Source: Lepiota brunneoincarnata (lineage: Eukaryota > Basidiomycota > Agaricomycetes > Agaricales > Agaricaceae). From it: a stretch of 64,000 bases of DNA. The stretch spans positions 496,001-560,000 of the forward strand of contig JAEBUN010000002.1 of the NCBI GenBank assembly GCA_023014365.1, given 5' to 3'. A model generated the notes under the pieces. It had not been told where the DNA came from. It saw only the letters and a list, made by a program, of their open reading frames with translations, and made no database searches. A program made the translations under genes and the position numbers. This document shows, in pieces, positions 31,740 to 43,421 of the stretch; position 1 is the first letter of the stretch; every line of letters starts with the position of its first letter.

Positions 31740-33300
31740 AAGACAGTGATCGTTACTGAAGCAATAGTCCAGGTTTGAGCAGTGGCTTTTGTACTTGGTC
31801 CCAGGTCCAAGCTGACGGCATAGACTGCACAAGGCAGGTTTACGGTAAGTTTTAAACTATAACTGGTAAGTGTTAGCTGGTTCTAGTCGTCTGTCGCTTG
31901 CGAACATTTGAACTATCCAGACTTCAAGAATGGCCTGAAATACATCATCTACTCTCTCAAAAACGGACCAGGGAAAGAGTAACCAACAGGCTTCTGCATT
32001 TATGCAGGCTTACACCCCATAACTACTTCAGAGCGGGACTACTTTGGGAGGCTGCTCGGGACATATCGGGCCGCATTAACTCCTGAGGGCCCCGCGCCCA
32101 AGAGTCATAAAATTTGCAGAATTGATATGAAACGTAACAAAAGCGTGTAAAAAGTATCCACGTATATATCAACCTTGGTCCTTCTAGCTCAATTCGAACA
32201 ATCAATATAAGCTCTGTCGTGGAGCCAGTAATAGGTTCTTGACGTCGACACATGCTAGGGAGAGCCGTATAACAGGATGGGGCTGTGACTCTTGACTGCG
32301 GGAATGTTCGGAGCAGTTTTTTGTTGTGCAAGTGAAATGTTCATTTCAAGACCGAGCTCGGCGACTGTAAGTCAAGTAGGGCAACACAGTGTGAACAATA
32401 ACTAGTCCGTAAATCTGGCATAGCCATAGTATGAGTAGCTATCCCTCATGCAGTGTTTGAGACTTTTCAGCCGCGACTGAATTTCTCCCCAGTTCTAGCA
32501 CGTCGCACCCCGAAACTTTAGCTAGAGGCTGGCGGACGTCTTAAGTACATACATGAAAACGAATTTCTTTGATTCTAAGCGCGAACCCAGCACCAGAGCC
32601 CAAGACTGACTCCGGGCATGAAATGTGTCACAGAATTGTCACCGGCACTGTTTCAATCTCCGATGAGAGTGAGCGCCTGCACAGCGCTAGATCAGCAGGA
32701 CCATGGGCCGCTCAGCGTCTAGCGGAGATTGAATGTACCTTTGATGCCAACGTCACGCCGCTCAGCGGAATCTAGGTAAAACCCACTTTTCTAGTGAAGG
32801 ACCAGAAGATGCATCACAAATTTTTGTCTGGTACAGTAATAGCCCATGCAGTGTAATCACTGCCATGTAATTTTGAACGCAGACAGCGTGAGAGATTTGG
32901 GTGGATCTAGTTTTTGATGCGCATTCTGGATAGGAAAATGCTTGGAAATCCATGCATCCCACCACTATTGCACTCCCTTCCACAGTAAAAAGCACGGCTT
33001 TTTTTACGAACCATCAGAGCCGGCTACTGGGCATATATTCAAATATTTCCACATTGTCAAGCCAAATCGTTCCTCTGAAAACTCGGAATTTCAAACACTC
33101 CATCCCGTTTCAAAGTTCCTGATAAGGGATAGTATCAGACACTCGCTGCCAACGGAATTGTAAGCTCGTGCCCTCCCTTCACCAGTCCCGACTTCTTCAC
33201 GCCTCCTGTGCATCCGGCTTCCGTGCGCATCAAGATCTGCGCCAACATACAATATCCATCAACAACTCCGCCCTTCCGCACCTGCGCCCACAATATCAGC
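31740..33300. other. Intergenic region, nothing supported
   Basis: Promoter side of family B copy 3, then about 1.4 kb without a recognisable exon. All open frames are under 110 codons with no motifs. Confidence 0.4.
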
Positions 33301-33307
33301 ACCCACA

Positions 33308-33609
33308 ATGTCTACACATCAGCTCCACAACGCCCACAATACCATCACCCGCAGGGACCGAAGTGCCGCACATTGTATATACATCAATCTTTTCCTTTTC
33401 TTTCTTTTATCTTTCGATTCCCTACGCTACCCCTTTATGCTCGGTTTTCGCGACCTCAACGTCGCCAAGCTTGGACAAGCTATTCAACTGGCACAGGTCT
33501 GCCCTCCCTTTTTTATTTATTTTCCTAGTTACGTATGTCGCTTTTTATTCACTTGCGTTTCAATTGCACACAATAGTTTGGTTTGTTCAAGTACGACGTG
33601 ACTACGTAG
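33308..33609 (+). CDS. Possible small hypothetical protein
   Basis: A two-exon model (33308-33496 and 33577-33609) joins in phase 0 over a GTCTGC-AATAG intron and gives 73 aa. It starts MSTHQLHNAHNTITRRDRSA, has a hydrophobic middle, then DLNVAKLGQAIQLAQ and ends FGLFKYDVTT. The amphipathic helix looks protein-like and the intron is plausible, but I recognise no family. All three plus-strand frames are open here, which weakens the case. Confidence 0.3.
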
Positions 33610-34028
33610 GAAAAGACGGTGAATAATATCCTCCCATTCCTCGTGAAGTATTTTGAATCTAAAAGCACCCGACACACGATCGACATCGCACCCGCCAGTC
33701 CCTCGCCACCTATCTCATTCTACATACATTCCCTTCAATAGCGACGTGTCAGGTGGACTGGCAGTCCGCAAATGATTTATCTTTGTCACTCCATCGAACC
33801 CGGATTATGTGTGTTCAAGATCCACCCCCCTTCCTGGAGGCTAAAAGAGTCCAAATTACGAGATGGTCTAAAGCCTTTGGTCGAATCGACTGTACGTCGA
33901 ATGTTCAACATCAGCCTGAGAGAGGGGTCAAGTCATAGAGCGTCTATTCGATGATGGTGTTTTTACCTTGAACAAATCATTGATTGCAAGCTCCGCATGA
34001 ATCTAGGAGCGCACGGCATTTCAGTAAA

Positions 34029-35612
34029 TCAGATAGCATGTGTCATTTCAATAACCCACCCCGACCCAAGGTAGTATAACGTCGGTGGTGCCGCAATCCA
34101 GATAATAAGGTTGAACATCGAGATAACTGTGACGCGAGTCAGCGACGCCCTATTACCCTGGAAATGTGAGGATAAATCTCACCTATCATGACTGTAGGAT
34201 ATCAGAATAGGCAATAAGTCTCTTGAAAAAACGAGCCCAGAAAATCCTTCACTTAGGTAGTAAACAATCCCTGCGTGGGATGAGCAAGTGAATCATGGTG
34301 AGAAATGTCAGGAAAAATGCGCACCATCACGATACATGACAGAAACAAGTTTCGGTCCATCACTTGATCCCTTCACCATTCGCAGCACACTCCACACTAG
34401 AGAGCCCGACGGGCGTGGTGTACAGTTCAACAAGGTGTGATGGACTGTGAGCACAAAGACAGCTGCAACAAAGGATATTAGGTACAAAACCTGTTTCATG
34501 GCCGTTTGAGTGTACTAACCCAGCTCAAAAACGAAGAACGGCACCCAGAAAAGTACCAGGAGTGTTCGGCACGAGGGTCCTTCACACATTGTAGTACATC
34601 CAGGCATAGGCATTATATTAGGAGGCAACCCTGTTTCGAGACGGGCTCGTCACAAGAAGCTTGCAAGGAAAAAAATGTCCGGAACTCACACTTCATGCGA
34701 TTGCGAAACCAGAATAAGGTAGTGGCTATCATAGTACCTGTGGACAACTCGATGATAATTCAGACAATTTCGAAATTGACGGTAAAAAGGACCTACCACA
34801 CATAGAGTTGTGAGAAAGCCAAGGATTTTTTTTGACCGATAAAGAGCATGAATACGCAAAACTAAGGTAACTATGCCATTCCGGTGAGTCATGCTTCCTC
34901 AGCTATGGTCATAACTGCAGCTCACATTCGATAGTTGAGAACACCACAATCCCGATGATGGTAGGGGATAGCCACAGGTGTTTACAACTAGAGGATACAT
35001 GAGAGCAATGCTGACAGGAGTGAAAATTGCTTTACAACTGCAGATATGAGTTTACTTATCCAAATAAGTGCAGAGAATTACAACACGCACAGGTATACTC
35101 AACTCCTTTCCGAGTTGAACTCAAAACCAAGTTCGTCAGAGGTGTTCCTACGAGTTCTTGAAGACAGGACTTGACGTACACCAGAGATCGAAAATGAAAA
35201 GAATAGGAGGGACATAACGATTCTGCGAGGAGAATTTGAATCAACCGAAGATAGGCCTTGAATGCATCGCACTCACAAAGAAATAAAGAACTTTCCCCCA
35301 TGTGACACGACCCGACCATACATAAGCGATCTAGTCCCGCTTTTTCAATAAGTTTCTTTGGCACGGGATTGTACATGACCAACCTCCTCGTCCAGGGTTA
35401 TCATGATATCCCAAACCATGAGTGCTTCCGCTGCGACTGGAGAACGTTCGAGTTAGTCCTAGGGCAGAATGACTGGAACGAAGACGAGATCCGACCATAT
35501 GCGCGCTAATCGAATCAATGAACGGGTAAGCGGCACGAGTATAGGAAATACCTACATGAGTTGTCATCCATTGTGTGAGGGTGTCGACAGGGATGGAAGG
35601 AACGAGAGACAT
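34029..35612 (-). CDS. DUF6533-domain multi-pass membrane protein
   Basis: Starts MSLVPSIPVDTLTQWMTTHV at 35612. A 10-nt micro-exon (35496-35505) supplies R-A-Y before VAAEALMVWDIMITLDEE. The next exons give IAYVWSGRVTWGKVLYFF and NRYVPPILFIFDLW. This A-x-E-x-L-x-V-W-D / D-E-E / K-V-L-x-F-x-N-R-Y pattern is the DUF6533 domain, common in basidiomycete seven-helix-like proteins of unknown function. Later exons encode VTLVLRIHALYRSKKILGFL, CRTLLVLFWVPFFVFEL, AVFVLTVHHTLL and ISMFNLIIWIAAPPTLYYL. At least six introns. The 3' end is uncertain: an alternative acceptor near 34010 would add an RFMRSLQSMI tail. Confidence 0.75.
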
Positions 35613-36231
35613 GATGGCAGACAAGCTCCTTGGAGCGCAACTTAAGGTAGAGTGATACTGAGAGACTATTTCCACCTTGTTGATCAGTGATGAGGAAGAT
35701 GGATGTGCTATTTCGGTCTCCGCCTGACCGGCACTTTTATCTCAGGGTGCGGACGTTCCACGAAGATTGCACGCGACAGAATGGTAGGTGGAAGCGCCAG
35801 ATTCTGTGAACGAGCAAAGACCCGCGACTGGAGTACCTGACACAGGGTATAGAACGGCATCATTAGTCAGGTGGCGATGTGAGGGATCCACGTGGCGATT
35901 GCGGAAACTGAGAGCAGATGGAGGTTGCTGTGGATCGTACGGTAGTACATGCATTCTAGGATTCTTGTAATTGATCCTGACAATGTCATCAAGCCATGTT
36001 ACGTCCATCGTAGAATCGAGCACACTTTCATACTTGAGTGTGCGAGGCGAGCTCACCAAGGAATCTCACTCCCCCTGGGTCAAAGGTGATTGCAAGATAT
36101 CTCGGTTCCCGTAGCAATTTCGTGATGGATATGTCATTGAAGGAATATTAAAAGGTACACCGATCAGCATGACTGGTGGTGGAAAGACCCCTCTGGCTCG
36201 CTGCCGGCCCTACTCCTTTGCGTTCACCACA

Positions 36232-36687
36232 TTATCTTCTACCTCCACGGAGCGCAAGGACGAGATGCAGCACAGCATTTGGGGTAATGTTGTAGTCGCT
36301 CGCTAGCTTGTCATCCTGCCTGTGATGAGCGAAAGGGCATCAGGAACAAGCGATGAAGTGAGGTCAATTGCGTACATCTGCCGACCTGCAAAGATCAGTC
36401 GTTGTTGTAGGGGTGGAACGCCAGATTGCTTTTCGACTTCTTCTTTGATTTTGTCCACCTTGATATCCCATCAGTCATTCTCAAGGTTGTGAAAGCAGAG
36501 ATAGAGACATACCGGGAGCTCCTCGTCAATTTCGAACTCAATCTAAACAACAGTTACTCGATCTAATCCAATCCAGCCGATCTACCGTCTGTTTGACATA
36601 CCTCTTTACCAGTGAGGGTCTAAGGCGAGCTAATGAGAGCAATACGGTGATGTGGAGGGTCGGACTGACCCTGACTTTAATGAGCAT
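36232..36687 (-). CDS. RUB1: NEDD8/Rub1 ubiquitin-like modifier
   Basis: Six short exons read MLIKVR | TLTGKE | [10 protein letters not shown] | [20 protein letters not shown] with LIFAGRQM | [20 protein letters not shown] with LALRGG and two extra Arg before the stop. All junctions are GT-AG and in phase. The M-L-I-K-V-R-T-L-T-G-K start, the LALRGG end and an Ala (not Arg) two residues before L-R-G-G separate it from ubiquitin and identify NEDD8/Rub1. It is conjugated to cullins to activate SCF-type ligases. The two-residue C-terminal tail must be removed by a hydrolase before activation. Confidence 0.93.
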
Positions 36688-37241
36688 GGTTGCGAGGGTA
36701 TATATCGGCCAGATGCTTGAGAAGATTGGCGTTGAGGTCAAAGAGTTGTATGAGACTCAACTCGAGGCTATTTGTTTGATCGCGATTATGTAAGACAATG
36801 ACTGTGCCGGCCAAACAAGCCTTCCGACAATTTCCCGCAAAATAAACGGATCACCACAATAAAATGTTCTTGCGTTCTCTTCGGGCTTGGAAGCACCAAG
36901 GATATATGTTCTGCGCGCAACCAGCGTGAGTCTGAAATTCACCAGCGCATTACCGTTTAGTGCAGAAATCCCTTCTCACGCCCCCTTGCAAACCTCTTCC
37001 CTTGATAAACCTTGATAAACGCGCTTGTGAGAGATGTCCTATTACTCCGCGGATGATATAATGATCCTTCCACTTACTCCTTGGTTCTTGGATATAATCA
37101 CCCCATGACATGTTATTTAGATATGCGGGGAATTCGTGGAAAAATGTATAACCCACGAGTCGACGGCAGGCTGAAAGGATTTCGCAGTAACCCCACATAA
37201 CCACTTCTTGCTTCTTGACCGCTTTTGCTTCCGAGAGCCTT

Positions 37242-37255
37242 TATATATATATAAA
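37242..37255 (+). promoter_or_regulatory. TATA element of MFS transporter gene
   Basis: TATATATATATAAA. It lies only 7 bp before the first in-frame ATG (37262) but 94 bp before the ATG at 37349, which therefore fits better as the true start. Confidence 0.55.
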
Positions 37256-37348
37256 GAGCATATGGTTCGAGCTGATGGACCGTGCCCCCCTCCTCCCCTC
37301 CGAATTCCGTCCTCCACGAATCCACGAGACGAATCTCCCAATATCCCG

Positions 37349-39604
37349 ATGACTTCAAGTCCGGAGAAACGCCAAGACGAAGCCAGGGGGGTGGCGGGTG
37401 ATACATTGGTGTCGCAGCTGGCAATGCAGGACAAGATACCTTGGTACAAGAAGCCAAACCTCCGCCTGATGTACCTAATTTTCCTGCCAACATGTTTGGG
37501 AGTGGAAATGACAAGTGGGTATGTAGTCATTGCTGTGGTGGTGCATCTGCAGGTTTTTGAACCAGTTATGAGCAAAGATTTGATTCCTCAATGATGAACG
37601 GGTTGCAAGCCGTCGATTCCTGGGACACCTGTAAGTGATAGTCCATCGTAATATTCCCGAACCCGACTCTTGAGCACCTGCCTAGTCTTCAACACCCCTC
37701 GCTCGACGCTCCTGGGCCTCATGTCAGCCATGTATTCGCTCGGGGCAGTCCTAGCTCTTCCCCTAGTACCCGTAGTGACCGACGGTCTCGGGCGGAAACG
37801 CGCCATCATATTTGGCAGCGTCATTATGATAATTGGCGCAGCGATGCAAACAGCCTCAGTCAATTGTGCGTTTAGATTACCCCAGGAAGGCCGCACTTTT
37901 TCCTAATAAATTTGGATCTAGTCGCAATGTTCGTAATTTCTCGCTTCATCCTTGGACTGGGCATCCCTTTCGCCATCGTTGCTGCATCGTCCTTGATCGG
38001 AGGTACGCTTCACACGAGGATTCTACTCCTACTCTCAACGATTTTTCCTAGAGCTTTCTCACCCGAAAGAACGTGCCATCATGGGCTCCTTGTTTAATTC
38101 GTGTTATTTCATTGGTGCGCCTCTACGACCCTACACAGTATCCAGATCGCTACTAACAGGCTACATATATACTAGGCGCAATTGTTGCTGCGGGTGTAAC
38201 ACTCGGTACCTTCCGCATGAACAGTAACTGGGGTTGGCGTATCCCTTCTATTCTCCAAGTATTCCCTAGTGTCCTCCAGGTTACTTTCATCTTTGGACTC
38301 CCCGAATCTCCTCGATGGCTCATTTCACGTGGGCGCCGTGACGAGGCCTTTGCAATCCTCGCGAAATACCACGCAGAGGGGAACCTTAGACTCCGAGTTT
38401 GTCAGGGCAGAGTTTGTGCAGATTGAAAAGACCTTGGAGTTGGAGAAGGAGACGTCTAAGGTTGGATGGAAGGATATGCTGGCTACGTCGGGGATGAGGA
38501 AGAGATTGTTGATTGCTTCTTTTCTTGGGCTTGTGACGCAGTGGAGTGGCAATGGATTGGTATCGTGAGTTTAATGTGTGTGTTAAAATGCGGGGTGGAT
38601 TTGACGGGAATTGTTTTCTCCTAGTTACTTCCTGGCTCGCATCCTTGACGATGTGGGGATCCATGATAACCGGACAAAGAACTTGATCAACTTGGCTAAT
38701 ACATGCTGGGGTTTCCTTAACGCCACCGCTCTTGCTTTGACGGTATCCAGGTTCAAGCGCAGGCACATGTACCTCGTGAGTTCTATCGTGGAGGGGAAAG
38801 GAAGCATCTATTCATCTTTGAATTGATAGTTGTGCACTACCTCCCTTCTGCTCATATTCACTGGATGGACGATCGCAAGTGCTCGCTACGCAATGACACA
38901 AAGCCAAGCTTCTTCGAGAGCGGTTATCGCGTATGTTCCGCCGTGTTTCGAGTGACCACCACAAGTGACTCTCGTCCAGTTTTATCTTCCTCTACAGTCC
39001 GGCGTACAACCTCGCTTATAACGCTCTCACTTATAGTAAGCCTGGGACCTCACAATCATTTACCATAATTAGCTACTCACCGCGTGGGCCATAACAGCTT
39101 TCCTCGTCGAAATCTTCCCATACCACGTCCGTGCCAAGGGAATCACGATATTTCAATGTTTTGGCCGCTTGGCAAGCTTCTTTAATCAATTCGTAAACCC
39201 CATTGGGATCGCCAATGCCGGTGTGTTTATTCCAGTAACTAAGACCTCACCGCTCCCTGACCATCACTGCTCCGCCCAGGCTGGAGATTTTACATCAGGT
39301 AACCCCCCTTTAAAATTTCCTTAAAGAATTTACGCTCAACCTATTGAACTAGCTACTGTGTCTGGCTCGCATTCGAAGTCGCATTTATCTACTTTGTATT
39401 CCCAGAGACAGCCCATCGAACGCTCGAGGAGCTCGCTTTCCGTAGGTCTCCCTTATCATTTTCGTCGGGTACAGGTATGATGACGGTGTGTTTCAAGTTT
39501 ACGAGAAAGATGAGCTGGAGAAACAAAGGAACCGCGTGGAGAGGGAGATTCATGGGGAACAGCCGTCGCCGAAGGAGAGCATCGGGAAAGAAAGCGTTGG
39601 GTAA
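37349..39604 (+). CDS. MFS sugar transporter (lactose-permease/hexose type)
   Basis: About ten exons. The N-terminus MTSSPEKRQDEARG is cytosolic; then LMYLIFLPTCLGVEMTSG, FDSSMMNGLQAVDSWDT, GLGRKRAIIFGSVIMIIGAA (D-x-x-G-R-K loop), FVISRFILGLGIPFAIVAAS, GWRIPSILQV, FGLPESPRWLISRGRRDEA (the P-E-S-P-R-W-L sugar-porter motif), VTQWSGNGLVSYFLARIL, VEIFPYHVRAKG, NQFVNPIGIANAGW and FPETAHRTLEEL (P-E-T motif). These are the hallmarks of the sugar porter family with twelve membrane segments. The substrate cannot be told from sequence; the end motifs resemble Lac12-like permeases. One extra A at 38388 (AAC CTT A GAC) breaks the frame in the central loop between KYHAEGNL and DSEFVRAEF. Confidence 0.88.
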
Positions 39605-39845
39605 GGAAATGAGCTGATACGGACGGCACGTGGAGAAGTAAAAGAGATGCATCTGTAGTTGCACGTAGACAGGAGTACGGGTTATGGAGAGTTTAGTGTA
39701 AAAATGCAACGTTGTGAGACTGCAGCTCGGGCGACGGGCAAACGACTTGTGGCCTTGTGTCAACCATCTCTATTTTTGGATTGGTGCTTACATAATTGTT
39801 GCTACTGGTGTGTCCAAGAAAAAGTTGCGCTCATCCCACAGCACC

Positions 39846-40814
39846 ATGGAGGTTGACACAACTACTCCCTCTGGACAACCCATAGTGTCTCGAGCAAAGG
39901 TATGGAATCAATGTCCTTTCAACCTGTACTGTCTACTTAAAAGCCCCTCCCAGACCGCTCCCTTTCTCATCAGAACCTTTGTCAAAATCGGCTCTTTCCA
40001 CCGTCTCACACTCTTCGAAGACGGGACACTCCCAACAACAGATGAACAGCAAATCTTTACCTGGTAAAATCTCCACATTCCTCCCGTCAACCCACAACAG
40101 TAACTTACACACTCACCACAGGAAAGACGCGACTCTCCGTGAAGTCCTAACAGCACTCCGCAACACCGCTCCCCTCATCCCCGAGTACCGCCACCCCCTC
40201 GCCCGCTTCTCCTTCCGCACCGTCTACGCCGACTCGGGCAACAAAGGCCGTTTCGCACAAAAGGACCTTGGCATGGTCTACTCCCGCGACATCCTCGGTG
40301 AACCCGGCGCGCTCAACGTCACCGCGCCGCGTCTCCTCGAAGATACAGATGGCGAGAGCAGAGAAATCACAGAACGTGAAAAGGGAGAGCGCACTTTGGA
40401 TGAACTTCGGTTCGTCCCTGGGGACTATCTGCTTGTTGCTGTCTTGTTACCCAAGAACGTCACTATGCCAAGTGAGATTTCGATCAAGGGATCTGGGAGT
40501 ACTTGGAAATCGGGTCCGTCGGGTAGGCCTGATGCTGGGTGGGGAGGTACTAGTGCGGGTGCAGGACGGGGTAGCGGAGGCCATTGGAGGGGTGGTGACT
40601 CGAAACATTCTCCACCAGGCCAAGGTCGTGGTGGGCGCAATGGGGGTGAATCCGGTCGTGATAGAGATCCTCGATATGGACAAGGATTCGCGCGTGCCAC
40701 CTCCGAGACGACGAGACTCAGCCGCCGCCGCGGCCTCGCGGCGGTGGCTGGGGTAGAGGCGGACGGAGGGATAGGCGTTCACGGTCTCGTTCACGGTCAC
40801 CGCGAAGACGTTAA
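39846..40814 (+). CDS. SAP18: SAP18, Sin3/ASAP complex subunit
   Basis: Three exons. MEVDTTTPSGQPIVSRAK joins TAPFLIRTFVKIGSFHRL, then TLFEDGTLPTTDEQQIFTW and KDATLREVLTALRNTAP. YRHPLARFSFRTVYAD and ELRFVPGDYLLVAVLLPK complete the ubiquitin-like SAP18 fold. SAP18 works in histone deacetylase and splicing-linked complexes. The C-terminal part is Gly/Arg-rich. A typical end (GGGWGRGGRRDRRSRSRSRS, then P-R-R-R) is present in a frame different from the main ORF, stopping at 40814; two single-base shifts between about 40670 and 40740 are needed to reach it. In the uncorrected frame the protein would end at 40833 with an atypical tail. Confidence 0.9.
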
Positions 40815-41131
40815 GCTATACTGTCCACTCTAACTACTTAGCTTGTCAATGACACTCTGAGAGGCGATGATACTGCGCCAATCGAGTCACACTCTCAGCA
40901 AGCGTCAAGCAATGAGTTGTATTATGCTACATGGACAAGTACAGACAATAACAACTGAAAAAGATGTAGTCAGCATCTCGTCATAAGGGAGAACGATGAG
41001 AGGATCAGATAAATATTAATGATTCCGGATAGACTTGCATCCTCACCGAAAAAACTCAGCTGAGGGAGTCTGTATTGTCATCGCTTCAAGGACGCGAAAC
41101 CGGACGACCCCAAGAACTCAGAAACTCACCT

Positions 41132-41632
41132 TTAGCGATTCTTGAAATAGTCGAGGAGGACATGAAGACCCTCAGACTCAATACCATAGTCCTTGACAGC
41201 AACGCAAGTGCAGCCAACGACCTTGCGTGGGTTGCCCTCACGGTCGATCTTGCAGAGACCGGCCCAAGTACCGAGAACCTTGGCATCTCCGACTTTGATC
41301 AAGTTGATTTTGTGTTCGGCACAGAGGGCCTCAATGAGCTTGATGTACTCGGCCTCGGTGCATGTCTCGACGAGAACACACAGGTGAGCCAGACGCTTGT
41401 CAAGAGCCTTGGCGCACTCGCGGAGACCGCGAGCAAGACCATCGTGGACAAGGGCATTTTTCAAAACTTGCTGAGAAGGAGGTCGGTATCTATTTATCGG
41501 CTGTTGATAAGATAATACACACCTGGAGAGCCTCTTCGACAGGTCAGCTTTCCCTTGGGTTGGACTTCAGCAGCAGAGACCTCGACCTCAGGCGGCGGGC
41601 TCGACGGGAATGTCATCTCCAGCTTCAGACAT
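41132..41632 (-). CDS. RPS12: 40S ribosomal protein eS12
   Basis: Exon 2 (41132-41470) gives [60 protein letters not shown] and the end [20 protein letters not shown] plus R. This is textbook eS12. Exon 1 (41523-41632) starts [14 protein letters not shown]; a 52-nt intron separates them. In exon 1 two extra T residues, at 41590 (GCC GCC T GAG) and 41541 (ACC T GTC GAA), break the frame. Without them it reads [20 protein letters not shown] and joins exon 2. An essential single-copy-type gene with two such breaks in about 110 nt points to sequence error rather than decay. Confidence 0.92.
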
Positions 41633-41879
41633 GCTAGTGCGAGTAACTATCAGAACCTCACTGCACGGGTGATGAATTTACACACTTTTTCAGTGATTTT
41701 TCAGAGAATGCGATGTCTTCGTCCGCCTTCGTTGATGTAAAGGAAAATTAAGGTTTGTGCCTACATCGTCTATAACCCAGAAAATCAAACTCCGCTCGGC
41801 AAGATCCGCAGTCGAAGGGAGCGCCAAAACGCGACCAAAGCCATAAGAGACGCGTCTTGATTATTGCTGCTCAAGCGCC

Positions 41880-43216
41880 ATGGTCAGTCCCTTCCCACCG
41901 CCCCCCCCCCCGTTCGGACGACGTAGCTGACAACACAAATAGAGTCTAGTGTTCTTGAACTCGCACGAGTCGTCAGAACGTATATCTCGGATGCATCATC
42001 AATCTCAACTGAAATCTCACGGCCTTGTATTCAGGGCACACCGACGCCGTTTGGGGCGCTGCCTGGACGACTGCTGACACCGCTATTTCCATTTCTGCAG
42101 ACGGCTCCATTAGCCAGTGGTCTTCTGCCACAGGCCAACCCCATCTTCCAAACGCGACTCCTCTTGCTCCGCATACTCTAGCCCTCATCTCGTTATCCGT
42201 ATCTCCTGACGGCAAACGCGCCCTTTACAACAGTCTAGAAGGCCATACACGGCTGTGGGACCTTGAGACGGGAGATGTGATCGGAACGTATGAGAGCTAT
42301 ATGCGATCCAACGAAGATGTCGAGCCTTGTTGGTACTTTTCGACCTTCAGGCCTCCGCATGCTTTGATAAATGCTGATATACGTTCTACCACACCCAGCC
42401 TGGTCCGTTTCTCTGCACCCAAATGGGAGCACCTATGCCTCATCCAGTGCTTCCGGGAATATCACAATACACTCGGCAGAACCCAGCAACTTTGGCGAAC
42501 GCTTGTCATCCTTGCCTTCAGGCCGAGCGAAATTCGGAATGAATTGTCGTCACGTAAGTTCTTTCTTGCGCGCAATTACCCACCCGAGGCTAAGCGACAG
42601 GTTCACATCTAGTCTCCAGACGGACGGAAAGTTGCGTTGGCTCTCGAAACGGGACAAATCTTTATTTTCGATCTCGAAGCGAACGCATTATCAACCACGT
42701 TCACCTCGCATGCCATGGCTGTCCGATCGCTCTCATGGTCGGCTGATTCCAGTGTAAGGACTATTGTGGACCAATGTTTACCGTATCGTTCGCGCGACTG
42801 ACTGATTGGCTTCTTTCAAGCTTCTCATGAGCGCTTCAGAGGACAGAAGACTAGTTTTGCACGACGTCCGATCAGCCCCCGGTGGGACCGTCGCCTCCTT
42901 TACTGGACACACCTCGTGGACCCTCAGCGTCGACATATCTCCTGACTGGAAAACTCGCACTCTCGGGGTGAGTCAACCTTCTTTCCCTCTTCCTCTTGGG
43001 GCAGTGCTTACTGATTCGGATCAACACAGCTCTGCGGACAAGACGATCAAAGTTTGGGATATTGGAGCGCGGACGGCTGTATCTACGATCCAAGATACGG
43101 GTGAGGTGTGGTCTGTGTCATGGAGGCCCAAGCCAGCCGCGGTAGGTAATCCAGGCGCGTTTCTCACTGGTGGTGAAGATGGAGCCGTCCGATGGTGGAG
43201 GGCTGGTGGTACATAG
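41880..43216 (+). CDS. SKI8: Ski8/WDR61-like WD40-repeat protein
   Basis: Start ATG at 41880 followed at once by a GTCAGT intron, then SLVFLNSHESSER. An intron from GTATAT (about 41973) to TTCAG brings in HTDAVWGAAWTTADTAISIS. Further WD units: GHTRLWDLETGDVIG, WSVSLHPNGSTYASSSASGN, SPDGRKVALALETGQIFIFD, RSLSWSADSSLLMSASEDRR, GHTSWTLSVDISPD, SADKTIKVWDIGARTAVSTI and GGEDGAVRWWRAGG. About seven blades and the order of motifs fit Ski8/WDR61, which is part of the Ski complex of exosome-dependent RNA decay and, in many eukaryotes, of Paf1C. A generic WD40 protein remains possible. Confidence 0.78.
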
Positions 43217-43421
43217 AGTGCTATCATTTTGATCTGGTATGCTTCGACACATTCATTTGGGAGTTTTATGAAGGGAACCCGTTCTAGCGTGTATGCAACG
43301 CGACCTTGCTAATGTGGATGCGCTTGGCGAAAAACAAGTATGCAAGGAACAACAAGAAGACGACGTCATATATATGCCCATCGAGGACTTGATCGCCTCG
43401 TGGCGATTACAATCCTCCTCC

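Noticed and set aside
33168..33626. 152-codon plus-strand frame
   Set aside because: The overlapping two-exon model in another frame is slightly better supported by a helix and an intron; neither is strong.
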